Of a stretch of DNA of 64,000 nucleotides, positions 7,887-15,491 are shown in pieces (the first letter of the stretch is position 1; every line of letters begins with the position of its first letter). The stretch lies in contig JACYUE010000002.1 of the NCBI GenBank assembly GCA_014841595.1, positions 372,001 to 436,000 of the forward strand, in the 5' to 3' direction. This stretch comes from Oxalobacteraceae sp. CFBP 8761. Lineage in GTDB: Bacteria; Pseudomonadota; Gammaproteobacteria; Burkholderiales; Burkholderiaceae_D. The notes under the pieces were generated by a model, which saw only the letters and a program-made list of their open reading frames with translations, searched no databases and was not told where the DNA came from. The position numbers and the translations under genes are program-made.

Positions 7887-8570
7887 ATGTGGCAACAAGG
7901 TACGATTCTTGCATGCAAAAACGGCATGAAACCGCGAGACACAACAACCCCACATTTGCGCATTGTTGTCGTGCTGTCCGCAACGGCACCCGGCACCGAC
8001 CCCGACGCGGCCCAGGCAGCGCAGACCCGGCGCAGCACCGCGCTGCGCATTGGCCTGCTCGAATCGGGCTACGATCTGGTTGCATCGCTGCCGGCCGACG
8101 TGTTCCTGCCCGAGCGCATCGCGCAGTTGCAGCCCGACCTGATCATCCTCGACAGCGAGTCGGACGCGCGCGACGTGCTCGAACACATCGTGATCGCCAC
8201 CCGCGACGCGCGCCGGCCCATCGTGCTGTTTACCGAAGACGACGCGCCGGCCAGCATGGATGCCGCACTGGAAGCGGGCGTGTCGGCGTACATCGTGGCC
8301 GGCCTGCAGGCCGAGCGCGTCAAGCCGGTGCTCGACGTCGCGCTGGCGCGCTTCCGGCGCGAGCAGCGATTGCTCGACGAATTGAGCGACACCCGGCAAA
8401 AGCTGGCCGAGCGCAAGGTGCTCGACCGCGCCAAGGGCATGTTGATGACGCGCTACCAGCTGACCGAAGACCAGGCCTACCAGCGCCTGCGCAGCCTGGC
8501 CATGAACAAGAACATGAAGCTGGTCGACGTCGCGCAGCGCTTGATCGACGTGGAAGACCTGCTGGGCTGA
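7887..8570 (+). CDS. nasT: NasT, ANTAR-domain transcription antiterminator for nitrate assimilation
   Basis: The 227-aa protein has an N-terminal receiver-like domain (LRIVVV through YIVAGLQAERVKPVL) and a C-terminal ANTAR RNA-binding domain (AERKVLDRAKGMLM, then AYQRLRSLAMNKNMK). NasT binds tandem hairpins in nas leader RNAs and lets polymerase pass the terminator; NasS holds it inactive when nitrate is absent. The receiver has Asp in IILDSES, but the usual conserved Lys of the K-G-L motif is Ala (IVAGL), in line with control by NasS binding and not by phosphorylation. I kept the ATG at 7887 because AAGGA lies 9 nt before it; ATG 7926 is an alternative with no ribosome site. nasS follows 34 bp downstream. 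The matching RNA target lies at 9898-9947. Confidence 0.9.
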   Translation: MWQQGTILACKNGMKPRDTTTPHLRIVVVLSATAPGTDPDAAQAAQTRRSTALRIGLLESGYDLVASLPADVFLPERIAQLQPDLIILDSESDARDVLEHIVIATRDARRPIVLFTEDDAPASMDAALEAGVSAYIVAGLQAERVKPVLDVALARFRREQRLLDELSDTRQKLAERKVLDRAKGMLMTRYQLTEDQAYQRLRSLAMNKNMKLVDVAQRLIDVEDLLG

Positions 8571-8604
8571 GCGCCCGGCATCGAAGAAGAACATCAGGAG
8601 ACCT

Positions 8605-9768
8605 ATGACATTGGCAGGCAAGGGCGCATGGATCGCCGGTACCGACCGTCCCGAGATCGAGACCATCCGCATCGGCTTCATGCCGCTGGCCGACTGCGCG
8701 CCGCTGGTGATGGCGTCGGTGCTGGGCTTCGATGAACTGTACGGCGTGCGCTTTGCACTGAGCCGCGAACAATCCTGGACCGGCATGCGCGAGCACCTGG
8801 TGGGCGGGCAGCTCGATGCGGCGCAGGCGCTGTACGGCATGGTGTACGGGATCCAGAACGGCATCGGCACCGGCCAGTGCGACATGGCGGTCTTGATGAA
8901 CCTGAACCAGAATGGCCAGAACATCACGCTTTCGCGCACCTGGGCCGACGCGGCAGCAGAACCGGGCGGGCTGGCGCGCCTGGTGCAGGCCGGGCAGCAC
9001 CTGACGCTCGCGCACACGTTCCCGACCGGGAATCACGCGATGTTCCTGTATTACTGGCTGGCGGCGCAGGGCGTCGATCCGATGAAAGACTGCCGGGTGG
9101 TGACGGTGCCGCCGGGGCAGATGGCGGCCAGCCTGGCGGCCGGCCATATGGATGGCTTTTGTGCGGGCGAGCCGTGGGGCCAGCGCGCGCTGCGCGACGG
9201 CGTGGGCGTGCAGGCCGCGTCGAGCGAGCAGGTATGGCCGAACCATCCCGGCAAGGCGCTGGGCACGCGCGCTGCCTTTGCCGCCACCCACCCGAATGCC
9301 TGCCGCGCGATGATCGCCGCGCTGCTGCAGGCCGCGCGCTGGCTCGACGCCTCGCGCGCCAACCGCGAAGCGGCGGCCGAGGTGCTGGCCAGTCCTGCGT
9401 ATGTGAATGCCAGCCGCGAGACGCTGCAGTATTGCCTGGCCGGCGCGGACGAAGGCGCGGCCTGGCGTGGCCATAACGGCCTGCGCTTCTACGGGGACGG
9501 CGAAGCGAACTTTCCGTGGCTGTCCGACGGCATGTGGTTCATGACACAGCACCGCCGCTGGGGCTTGCTCCGTACCGATCCCGATACCGGTCCCGATTAC
9601 CTGGCGCTGGCGCAGCAGGTCAACCGCATCGACCTGTATCGCGAAGCGGCCGAGCGCACCGGCACGCCACTGCCTGCCGCCACGCTGCGCACGTCCACGC
9701 TGATGGATGGGCGGGTCTGGGATGGCAGCGATCCGCACGCTTTCGCTCAAGACCTCGCACCGGCTTGA
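8605..9768 (+). CDS. nasS: NasS, cytoplasmic nitrate/nitrite sensor of the NrtA/CmpA family
   Basis: The 387-aa protein resembles nitrate ABC-transporter binding proteins (IRIGFMPLADCAPLVMA; TFPTGNHAMFLYYWLAAQG; VPPGQMAASLAAGHMDGFCAGEPWG) but begins MTLAGKGAWIAG with no signal peptide or lipobox. It should therefore stay in the cytoplasm, as NasS does. In the known system NasS binds nitrate or nitrite and then releases NasT. The start has a CAGGAG ribosome site. It lies 34 bp after nasT, and no nitrate ABC permease or ATPase gene is nearby; uptake is probably by the MFS transporter downstream. The order nasT-nasS is the reverse of the more often drawn nasS-nasT. Confidence 0.9.
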   Translation: MTLAGKGAWIAGTDRPEIETIRIGFMPLADCAPLVMASVLGFDELYGVRFALSREQSWTGMREHLVGGQLDAAQALYGMVYGIQNGIGTGQCDMAVLMNLNQNGQNITLSRTWADAAAEPGGLARLVQAGQHLTLAHTFPTGNHAMFLYYWLAAQGVDPMKDCRVVTVPPGQMAASLAAGHMDGFCAGEPWGQRALRDGVGVQAASSEQVWPNHPGKALGTRAAFAATHPNACRAMIAALLQAARWLDASRANREAAAEVLASPAYVNASRETLQYCLAGADEGAAWRGHNGLRFYGDGEANFPWLSDGMWFMTQHRRWGLLRTDPDTGPDYLALAQQVNRIDLYREAAERTGTPLPAATLRTSTLMDGRVWDGSDPHAFAQDLAPA

Positions 9769-9778
9769 CGCCAATCGC

Positions 9779-9826
9779 GGTGCATTCGGGTGCATCATCT
9801 TGGGGAATGGTGCACCGCAATGCAGC
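9779..9826. promoter_or_regulatory. Helically phased TGCA repeats, candidate enhancer for the nitrate operon
   Basis: TGCA occurs at 9781, 9791, 9811 and 9821. It forms two TGCA-N6-TGCA units (GGTGCATTCGGGTGCATC and GGTGCACCGCAATGCAGC) exactly 30 bp apart. They centre near -107 and -77 relative to the sigma-54 start site predicted at about 9895, the range where NtrC-type activators bind. Enteric NtrC sites use TGCA-N9-TGCA, so the spacing differs by 3 bp and NtrC itself is only inferred. Confidence 0.5.
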
Positions 9827-9868
9827 GTCGAGCAGGCGCCGGTTGCCGGCCATGCCCTGAACCGCGCT

Positions 9869-9884
9869 TGGCACGCCTCTTGCT
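9869..9884 (+). promoter_or_regulatory. Sigma-54 (RpoN) promoter of the nitrate-assimilation operon
   Basis: TGGCAC, 5 bp, then TTGCT is an exact match to the -24/-12 sigma-54 consensus (TGGCAC-N5-TTGCW). It predicts a start site near 9895, three bases before the first leader hairpin. Nitrogen-controlled nas operons are commonly RpoN- and NtrC-dependent. Confidence 0.85.
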
Positions 9885-9897
9885 GATACAGAGCATA

Positions 9898-9947
9898 GGA
9901 TCAATGACGATCTCCTTCATATAACGCCAGCCCAACGACGGGCCGGC
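9898..9947 (+). promoter_or_regulatory. Tandem hexaloop ANTAR target RNA in the narK-nirBD-nas leader
   Basis: Hairpin P1 (9898-9913) has stem GATC/GATC plus a G-U pair and loop AAUGAC. Hairpin P2 (9926-9947) has stem GCCAGCCC/GGGCCGGC with one A-C mismatch and loop AACGAC. Both loops are six bases with A at position 1 and G at position 4, the signature known for ANTAR-bound RNAs. P2 lies 11 nt before the intrinsic terminator, so NasT binding here would allow read-through into the operon. Confidence 0.85.
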
Positions 9948-9958
9948 ACCAGGACAAC

Positions 9959-10008
9959 GGCGTGCGCCGCTTCTGCCCCAGGCAGCAGCGCGGACGCCTT
10001 TTTGTTTT
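9959..10008 (+). terminator. Leader intrinsic terminator controlled by NasT
   Basis: The outer stem GGCGT/ACGCC (9959-9963 with 9994-9998) continues as CCGC/GCGG (9967-9970 with 9990-9993) and is capped by CTGCC/GGCAG with a CCA loop. TTTTTGTTTT follows directly. It ends 15 bp before the transporter start codon, so by default it should stop transcription before the operon. Confidence 0.85.
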
Positions 10009-10023
10009 CCAAGGACGAAAATC

Positions 10024-11319
10024 ATGACCGGCAAAGCAGACAACATCAATCTTTTCTCGTTCCAGGGCGCGCCAATGCGCGCCTTCCACCTGACCTGGGT
10101 GGCCTTCTTCATTTGCTTCTTCGCGTGGTTCGCCTGCGCGCCGCTGATGCCCGTCATCAAAGGCGAGTTCGGCCTCTCGATGGAGCAGATCGCCAACATC
10201 AATATCGCGGCGGTGGCGATCACAATTTTTGTCCGCCTGCTGGTCGGGCCTCTGTGCGACCGCTACGGCCCGCGCAAGACCTATACGGGCCTGCTGCTGA
10301 TTGGCGCGATTCCCGTGCTGGGCGTGGCCATGGCGCAGAGCTACGAAACCTTCCTGCTGGCGCGCCTGGGTATCGGCGCGGTCGGCGCCAGCTTCGTCAT
10401 CACCCAGTACCACACGTCGGTGATGTTCTCGCCGAAGGTGGTCGGCACCGCCAACGCGGCTGCGGCCGGTTGGGGCAATGCCGGCGGCGGCGCAGCGCAG
10501 GCGCTGATGCCGCTGCTGCTCACGGCCGTCGTGATGCTGGGCGTGAGCCAGTCGATGAGCTGGCGCGTGGCGCTGGTGGTCCCGGGCGTCATGATGATCA
10601 TCATGGCCTTTGTTTACTGGCGCTACACGCAGGATTGCCCGGCCGGTAATTACGACGACCTGCGCAAGACCGGCGACCTGCCGGCCAGCGCCGGCAAGGG
10701 CGGCTGGGCCAGTTTCACCGAAGGCTGCCGCAACCACCGCGCCTGGCTGCTGTTCGTCACCTACGGCGCCTGCTTCGGCATCGAGATCTTCATCCACAAC
10801 ATCGCCGCCGTCTACTACGTCGATCACTTCGACCTGACCCTGGGCCAGGCCGGCATGGCCGCTGGCAGTTTCGGCCTCCTGGCGCTGTTCGCCCGCGCGC
10901 TGGGCGGCTGGCTGTCGGACCGCGCTGCCAGGGGCGGTGACGTCAATCGCCGCGTGACCATGTTGTTCGTGCTGATGATCGGCGAAGCGCTCGGCCTGTT
11001 GTGGTTCGCGCAGGCCGACGGCGTCGTGTTCGCCGTGGTCGCGATGCTGGTATTTGGCCTGTTCACGCACATGGCCTGCGGCGCGACCTACGCGCTGGTG
11101 CCCTTCGTGGCGCCCAGGGCGCTGGGCGGTGTGGCCGGCATCGTTGGCGCCGGTGGCAATGTCGGCGCCGTCGCCGCGGGCTTCCTGATGAAAGGCACGG
11201 GTGACATCCAGAGCACGCTCACGATCCTGAGCGGCCTGGTGCTGGTGGCCAGCCTGTGCGCGCTTGGCGCGCGCTTCGGCAGTACGTCCCGCGTCCCGTC
11301 CGCAACCGTTGCAGCATAA
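10024..11319 (+). CDS. NarK/NasA-type MFS nitrate/nitrite transporter
   Basis: The 431-aa protein has about twelve membrane helices. It carries nitrate/nitrite porter motifs: the first helix ending APLMPVIKGEFGL, the A-type motif GPLCDRYGPRKTY, and the Gly-rich nitrate signature AAAGWGNAGGGAAQ in helix 5. A second Gly-rich stretch (GGVAGIVGAGGNVGAVAAGF) lies in helix 11. It should bring nitrate into the cell for the reductases encoded next. It is the first gene after the antitermination leader, and nirB follows 11 bp downstream, so it heads a nitrogen-regulated operon. Transport direction and nitrate versus nitrite preference cannot be told from sequence alone. Confidence 0.9.
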   Translation: MTGKADNINLFSFQGAPMRAFHLTWVAFFICFFAWFACAPLMPVIKGEFGLSMEQIANINIAAVAITIFVRLLVGPLCDRYGPRKTYTGLLLIGAIPVLGVAMAQSYETFLLARLGIGAVGASFVITQYHTSVMFSPKVVGTANAAAAGWGNAGGGAAQALMPLLLTAVVMLGVSQSMSWRVALVVPGVMMIIMAFVYWRYTQDCPAGNYDDLRKTGDLPASAGKGGWASFTEGCRNHRAWLLFVTYGACFGIEIFIHNIAAVYYVDHFDLTLGQAGMAAGSFGLLALFARALGGWLSDRAARGGDVNRRVTMLFVLMIGEALGLLWFAQADGVVFAVVAMLVFGLFTHMACGATYALVPFVAPRALGGVAGIVGAGGNVGAVAAGFLMKGTGDIQSTLTILSGLVLVASLCALGARFGSTSRVPSATVAA

Positions 11320-11330
11320 AGGAGAACGTC

Positions 11331-13895
11331 ATGCATATCGTCGTCATCGGCCACGGAATGGTGGGCCACAAATTCCTCGAAACGCTCGCTGCCAGCAGCA
11401 TGCAGGACCCGGCGACACCGCTGCGGGTCACGGTGCTGGGCGAAGAGCCGCGCCCGGCCTACGACCGCGTGCACCTGTCGGAATTCTTTGCCGGGAAGAG
11501 CGCGGATGACCTGTCGCTGGTCGCGCCGGGCTACTTCGAACGCGCCGAGCTGGCCGAGCGCGTCGTGCTGCGCCTGAACGCGAAGGTGGTCGCCATCGAC
11601 CGCGCTGCGCAATCGGTGCTGCTGGGCGACGGCAGCACTGTCTCCTACGATCGCCTGGTGCTGGCCACCGGCTCGTACCCGTTCGTGCCGCCGGTGCCGG
11701 GGGCCGAGCGCGAGGACTGCTTCGTGTACCGCACGATCGAAGACCTCGAGAAGATGAAGGAATGCGCCGCCCGCGGCGACGGCACGCGCCAGCGCATCGG
11801 CGTCGTCATCGGCGGCGGGCTGCTGGGCCTGGAGTGCGCCAAGGCGCTGCGCGACCTGGGCCTGCAGGCGCACGTCGTCGAATTTGCGCCGCGCCTGATG
11901 GCGGTGCAGGTCGACGATGCGGGCGCGCGCGTGCTGCGCACCCGCATCGAAGAACTGGGTGTCGGCGTCCACACCGGCAAGAACACGCTGGCCATCGTCG
12001 ATGGCGACGAGACCACCCACCGCATGCAGTTCGCCGACGGCACGAGTCTGGACACCGACATGATCGTGTTCTCGGCCGGCATCCGCCCGCGCGATGAACT
12101 GGCGCGCCAGGCCGGCCTTGAGCTGGGCGCGCGCGGCGGCATCGTCATCGACGGCCAGTGCCTGACGTCCGACCCGCACGTCTACGCGATCGGCGAATGC
12201 GCGCTGTGGAGCGGCCAGCTGTTTGGCCTGGTGGCGCCGGGCTACGACATGGCGCGCACCGCCGCGCGCCATGTGCTGGGCGCCGAATGCGGTTTTGCAG
12301 GCGCCGACATGAGCACGAAGCTCAAGCTGATGGGCGTGGACGTGGCCAGCCTGGGCGACGCGCATGGTGTCACGCCGGGCAGCCGCAGCTACCAGTTCCT
12401 GGATGAGCGGCGCCAGACCTACCGCAAGATCGTTGTCTCGAGCTGTGGCAAGTACCTGCTCGGCGGCGTGCTGGTGGGCGACGCCGCATCGTACGGCGCG
12501 CTGCTGCAGACAATGCTCAACAAGATCGAGCTGCCCGAAGCGCCCGAATACCTGATCCTGCCGGAGAGCGGCAACACGGTGCGGCCTGCGCTGGGCGTGG
12601 ACAAGCTGCCAGCCACGGCGCAGGTCTGCTCGTGCAACGACATCTCGAAGGGCGCGCTGTGCGAGGCGGTGGCCGGCGGCGCCACCACGATCGGCGCGCT
12701 GAAAAGCTGCACGACGGCCGGTACGGCCTGCGGTGGCTGCGTGCCGCTGGTGACGCAGGTGCTGAACGCCGAACTGAAAAAACTGGGCGTGGCCGTCAAC
12801 AACCACCTGTGCGAACACTTTGCTTACTCGCGCCAGGAGCTGTACCACCTGGTGCGCGTGGAAGGCATCAAGGAGTTCGGCGAACTGCTGGCGCGCCACG
12901 GCAAGGGCCTTGGCTGCGACGTCTGCAAGCCGACCGCCGCGAATATCCTGGCCTCGGTGTGGAACGATTTCGTGCTCAAACCGAAGCACGCCAGCCTGCA
13001 GGATTCGAACGACTACTTCCTCGGCAACATCCAGAAGGACGGCACCTACTCGGTCATACCGCGCATGGCGGGCGGCGAAGTGACCGCCGACGGCTTGATC
13101 GCGGTGGGCATGGTCGCCAAGAAGTACGGCCTGTACACCAAGATCACGGGCGGACAGCGGGTCGACCTGTTCGGCGCGCGCGTGGACCAGCTGCCGGCGA
13201 TCTGGGAAGAGCTGATCGACGCCGGCTTCGAGTCGGGCCACGCCTACGGCAAGTCGCTGCGCACGGTGAAATCGTGCGTCGGCTCGACCTGGTGCCGCTA
13301 TGGCGTGGGCGACAGCGTGGGCTTTGCCATCGAACTGGAAAACCGCTACAAGGGTTTGCGCGCACCGCACAAGATCAAGTTTGGCGTGTCGGGCTGCACC
13401 CGCGAATGCGCCGAGGCGCAGGGCAAGGACGTGGGCCTGATCGCCACCGACAAGGGCTGGAACCTGTACGTGTGCGGCAACGGCGGCATGAAGCCGCGTC
13501 ACGCGGAGCTGATCGCATCGAACCTGACCGAGGCCGAGGTCGTGCGCCTGACCGACCGCTTCCTGATGTTCTACGTACGCACGGCCGAACGCTTGCAGCG
13601 CACGTCGACCTGGCGCGAAAACCTCGAAGGGGGCCTGGAGTATCTGCGCCAGGTGGTGGTCGAGGACAGCCTGGGCATCGGCGACGAACTCGAAGCGCAG
13701 ATGCAGCACGTGGTCGACACCTACGCGTGCGAATGGAAGGAAGCGATCACCAATCCGGCCGTGCGCAGCCGCTTCCGCCACTTCGTCAACAGCGCGGAAC
13801 CGGACAGCAACGTGGTGTTCGTGCCCGAGCGCGGCCAGGTGCGCCCGGCCACGTTCGATGAACGCCGCCGCACGATTCCCATCGCCGTGGCTTGA
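11331..13895 (+). CDS. nirB: NirB, NAD(P)H-dependent assimilatory nitrite reductase large subunit
   Basis: The 854-aa enzyme reduces nitrite to ammonium in the cytoplasm. Domains in order are an FAD/NAD(P)H oxidoreductase (GHGMVGHKFLE near the N-terminus; VIGGGLLGLECAKAL near residue 160), a BFD-like [2Fe-2S] domain (CSCNDISK, then CTTAGTACGGC) and nitrite/sulfite reductase domains. The sirohaem/[4Fe-4S] cysteines are in CVGSTWCRYG and GCTRECAEA, the expected C-x5-C and C-x3-C pairs, so the active site looks complete. The ATG at 11331 follows AAAGGAG. nirD starts 11 bp after the stop. Sirohaem synthesis genes are not in the window. Confidence 0.95.
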   Translation: MHIVVIGHGMVGHKFLETLAASSMQDPATPLRVTVLGEEPRPAYDRVHLSEFFAGKSADDLSLVAPGYFERAELAERVVLRLNAKVVAIDRAAQSVLLGDGSTVSYDRLVLATGSYPFVPPVPGAEREDCFVYRTIEDLEKMKECAARGDGTRQRIGVVIGGGLLGLECAKALRDLGLQAHVVEFAPRLMAVQVDDAGARVLRTRIEELGVGVHTGKNTLAIVDGDETTHRMQFADGTSLDTDMIVFSAGIRPRDELARQAGLELGARGGIVIDGQCLTSDPHVYAIGECALWSGQLFGLVAPGYDMARTAARHVLGAECGFAGADMSTKLKLMGVDVASLGDAHGVTPGSRSYQFLDERRQTYRKIVVSSCGKYLLGGVLVGDAASYGALLQTMLNKIELPEAPEYLILPESGNTVRPALGVDKLPATAQVCSCNDISKGALCEAVAGGATTIGALKSCTTAGTACGGCVPLVTQVLNAELKKLGVAVNNHLCEHFAYSRQELYHLVRVEGIKEFGELLARHGKGLGCDVCKPTAANILASVWNDFVLKPKHASLQDSNDYFLGNIQKDGTYSVIPRMAGGEVTADGLIAVGMVAKKYGLYTKITGGQRVDLFGARVDQLPAIWEELIDAGFESGHAYGKSLRTVKSCVGSTWCRYGVGDSVGFAIELENRYKGLRAPHKIKFGVSGCTRECAEAQGKDVGLIATDKGWNLYVCGNGGMKPRHAELIASNLTEAEVVRLTDRFLMFYVRTAERLQRTSTWRENLEGGLEYLRQVVVEDSLGIGDELEAQMQHVVDTYACEWKEAITNPAVRSRFRHFVNSAEPDSNVVFVPERGQVRPATFDERRRTIPIAVA

Positions 13896-13906
13896 GGAGA
13901 ATGACC

Positions 13907-14254
13907 ATGCATCGTGACACCCAACTTGCCAACTGGACGGCTGTGTGCCGGCTCGACGAGATCGTCCCCGACACCGGCGTGTGCGCGCTGCTGAATGGCC
14001 GCCAGGTGGCCGTGTTCCGCATCGGCGACCTTGAGCCACGCGTGTTCGCCATCGATAACTACGATCCGAATTCGCAGGCCGCCGTGCTCTCGCGCGGGCT
14101 GGTGGGCAGCATCGGCGAGCGCATCGTCGTGGCCTCGCCCATCTACAAGCAGCACTTCGACCTGGCCAGCGGCGAGTGCCTGGAAGCGCCGGCGCAGTCG
14201 GTGGCGAGCTACCCGGCCCGGATCGATGGCGCCGTCGTCTGGGTCGCCGCATGA
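13907..14254 (+). CDS. nirD: NirD, nitrite reductase small subunit
   Basis: The 115-aa protein has the Rieske-like fold of NirD (WTAVCRLDEIVPDTGVCALL; QVAVFRI; FAIDNYDPNSQAAVLSRG; SPIYKQHFDL). It lacks the Cys-His cluster ligands of true Rieske proteins, as usual for NirD. It pairs with NirB to make the functional NADH nitrite reductase. The GAGGAG site is spaced correctly (7 nt) for the ATG at 13907 and not for the ATG at 13901. Its stop overlaps the start of the next gene by 4 bp, pointing to coupled translation. Confidence 0.93.
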   Translation: MHRDTQLANWTAVCRLDEIVPDTGVCALLNGRQVAVFRIGDLEPRVFAIDNYDPNSQAAVLSRGLVGSIGERIVVASPIYKQHFDLASGECLEAPAQSVASYPARIDGAVVWVAA

Positions 14255-15480
14255 ATACCACGCACAGGCCCGCGCTGGTGGTGGTCGGCAACGGCATGGC
14301 CGGGATGCGCACGGTCGAGGAACTGCTCGCGCTGGCCCCTGGCATGTACGACATCACCGTGTTCGGCGCCGAGCCGCACGTGAACTACAACCGCATCATG
14401 CTCTCGCCCGTGCTGGCGGGCGACAAGACGCAGGACGACATCGTGCTGCATCCGCGCGCGTGGTACGCCGAGCATGGCATCACGCTGCACACGGGCGACC
14501 CGGTCGTGGCCATCGATCGCCGCCGCCGCATCGTGCGCTCGCAATCGGGTGTGGAAGTGGCATATGACCGCCTGCTGCTGGCCACCGGTTCGCAGCCATT
14601 CATCGTTCCGGTACCGGGCGCGGATCTGCCGGGCGTGGTGGGCTTTCGCGACCTGGATGATGTCGACACGATGCTGCAGGCGGCGCGCGACGGCCGGCAC
14701 GCGGTGGTGATCGGCGGTGGCCTGCTCGGGCTGGAAGCGGCCAACGGCCTGTTGCGGCGTGGGATGGACGTGACGGTCGTGCACCTGACCGGCAGCCTGC
14801 TGAACCAGCAGCTCGATGGCGACGCGTCGCTGCTGCTCAAGGGCGCACTCGAGCGGCGCGGCTTGCGCATCCTGCTGGGCGTGCAGACCGAGGCCATTCT
14901 GGGTGATGGCAAGGTGGCATCGGTGCGCCTGTCCGATGGCGTCACGCTGCCGGCCGATCTGGTGGTGATGGCGGCCGGTGTGCGCCCCAACGTGGCGCTG
15001 GCGCGCGCGGCCGGCCTGCATGTCGAGCGCGCGATCGTTGTCGACGACACGCTGCAAAGCTACGACCCGCGCGTGTATGCGGTGGGCGAGTGCGTCCAGC
15101 ACCGCCGCGCGACCTTCGGCCTGGTCGCGCCGATCTGGGAACAGGCGCGCGTCTGCGCGGCGCACCTGGCCGGCTTCGGGCACCGCCGCTACGTGCAGCA
15201 GGCCGTGGCCACCAAACTCAAGGTCACCGGGATCGATCTGTACTCGGCCGGCGACATCGTCGGCGGGCCGGGCACGCAGGACCTGGTGCTGCGCGACCGC
15301 CGCTCCGGCATGTACAAGCGCCTGGTCCTCGATGGTAATCGCCTCACGGGCGCCGTGCTGTATGGCGACGTGGCCGACGGCCCCTGGTATTTCGACCTGA
15401 TCGGGCGCGGCGTCGACATCTCGGCGCTGCGCGACCGCCTGTTGTTCGGCCCTGCGTTGTGCGACGCGCAGGCCGCCTAG
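14251..15480 (+). CDS. FAD-dependent NAD(P)H oxidoreductase, electron-transfer subunit for nitrate reductase
   Basis: This 409-aa flavoprotein resembles the N-terminal half of NirB and rubredoxin reductases. The FAD motif is at the start (VVVGNGMAGMRTVEELL), the second dinucleotide motif is VIGGGLLGLEAANGLL, and YAVGEC closes the FAD site. It has no sirohaem or iron-sulfur domain. Placed directly before the molybdenum nitrate reductase gene, it most likely passes electrons from NAD(P)H to that enzyme, as the flavoprotein subunits NasB (Bacillus) or NasC (Klebsiella) do. It overlaps nirD by 4 bp. Being so close to NirB, it probably arose by duplication of that module; this is inference. Confidence 0.8.
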   Translation: MNTTHRPALVVVGNGMAGMRTVEELLALAPGMYDITVFGAEPHVNYNRIMLSPVLAGDKTQDDIVLHPRAWYAEHGITLHTGDPVVAIDRRRRIVRSQSGVEVAYDRLLLATGSQPFIVPVPGADLPGVVGFRDLDDVDTMLQAARDGRHAVVIGGGLLGLEAANGLLRRGMDVTVVHLTGSLLNQQLDGDASLLLKGALERRGLRILLGVQTEAILGDGKVASVRLSDGVTLPADLVVMAAGVRPNVALARAAGLHVERAIVVDDTLQSYDPRVYAVGECVQHRRATFGLVAPIWEQARVCAAHLAGFGHRRYVQQAVATKLKVTGIDLYSAGDIVGGPGTQDLVLRDRRSGMYKRLVLDGNRLTGAVLYGDVADGPWYFDLIGRGVDISALRDRLLFGPALCDAQAA

Positions 15481-15491
15481 AAAGAGCACCC

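Noticed and set aside
11088..14357. Minus-strand open frame of 1089 aa across nirB and nirD
   Set aside because: It is the antisense shadow of nirB-nirD; the plus-strand genes have complete motifs and ribosome sites.
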